Source of the DNA: Neobacillus cucumis
GTDB lineage: Bacteria > Bacillota > Bacilli > Bacillales > Cytobacillaceae
NCBI RefSeq assembly: GCF_002860255.1
Contig: NZ_PGVE01000037.1
Coordinates: 84,452 to 148,451, forward strand
Direction of reading: 5' to 3'
Length of the DNA: 64,000 nucleotides
Shown here one piece after another: positions 63,925 through 64,000 of the stretch. A program made the translations under genes and the position numbers. The notes under the pieces are model-generated. The model was not told the origin of the DNA and made no database searches. It saw only the letters and a list, made by a program, of their open reading frames with translations. Within the stretch, counting starts at the first letter, position 1. Every line of letters starts with the position of its first letter.

Positions 63925-63954
63925 TTGACATCAAAAGTGATGATGTGATAAATT
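63925..63954 (+). promoter_or_regulatory. rRNA operon promoter P2
   Basis: TTGACA (63925-63930) and TAAATT (63949-63954), 18 nt apart, about 100 bp downstream of P1 in the tandem arrangement typical of Bacillus rrn operons. Confidence 0.8.
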
Positions 63955-63982
63955 AATAAAGTCGCTTCTGAACAACGACAAT

Positions 63983-64000
63983 TGCTCTTTGAAAACTAAA
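63983..64000 (+). promoter_or_regulatory. rrn leader boxA antitermination sequence
   Basis: TGCTCTTTGAAAACTAAA at the very end of the window is the conserved rrn leader boxA segment. The 16S rRNA gene should begin beyond the window. Confidence 0.85.

Overview
The window is chromosomal DNA from a low-GC, endospore-forming Gram-positive bacterium of the family Bacillaceae (Bacillus or Neobacillus-like). The evidence is strong AGGAGG ribosome sites, frequent GTG/TTG starts, spore genes (sspE, sspK, yfhD, yfhE, a cgeD-like gene), a SAM riboswitch, and a right half whose order follows the yfh-yga region of Bacillus subtilis: recX, yfhH, sspK, yfhJ, yfhP, mutY, yfhS, fabL, sspE, ygaB, ygaC, ygaD, ygaE, hemL, bcp, perR, ygzB, ygxA, then the start of an rRNA operon. 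No transposase, prophage, CRISPR array, tRNA or complete rRNA gene is visible.

Layout. 1-3.5 kb: the end of selO, a soluble PAS histidine kinase and two tandem DUF2294 (MpsC-like) genes, each preceded by a leader or gap carrying an intrinsic terminator. 3.6-8.8 kb: an IclR regulator with a palindromic operator and a cre site, acylating acetaldehyde dehydrogenase plus 4-hydroxy-2-oxovalerate aldolase, then a branched-chain aminotransferase coupled to ketopantoate reductase. 8.9-20.2 kb: transport, comprising a polar amino acid ABC system, a POT peptide transporter, a TipA/Mta-type MerR regulator and a five-gene dipeptide ABC system split by a terminator. 20.4-34.5 kb: aroK, aroD and a continuous arginine set, argCJBD-carAB-argF-argGH, with cre, CodY-like and ARG boxes. 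34.7-38.4 kb: a SAM riboswitch and homoserine dehydrogenase, then two glycosyltransferases.

38.4-64 kb is the conserved yfh-yga segment. Insertions relative to B. subtilis, as I recall that map, are an orphan divergent glutamate synthase (49.2-53.7 kb), an ABC-2 exporter trio and a small potassium-channel-like protein (55.5-58.6 kb), an additional RNase J paralogue (59.2-60.9 kb) and a PduO-type cobalamin adenosyltransferase (61.3 kb). The window ends in tandem rrn promoters and a boxA.

Two families of structured intergenic repeats are present. One (four or five copies, all on the + strand) ends in a GGCGCT...GCTTTTC hairpin, usually close upstream of a gene. The other is a 100-bp element placed between the SAM riboswitch and its gene. 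I found no obvious new defence or mobile system. The most interesting unexplained signals are the repeats, the attenuator-like leaders before the kinase and DUF2294 genes, the modified channel filter, and the orphan glutamate synthase with its hairpin-bearing start region.
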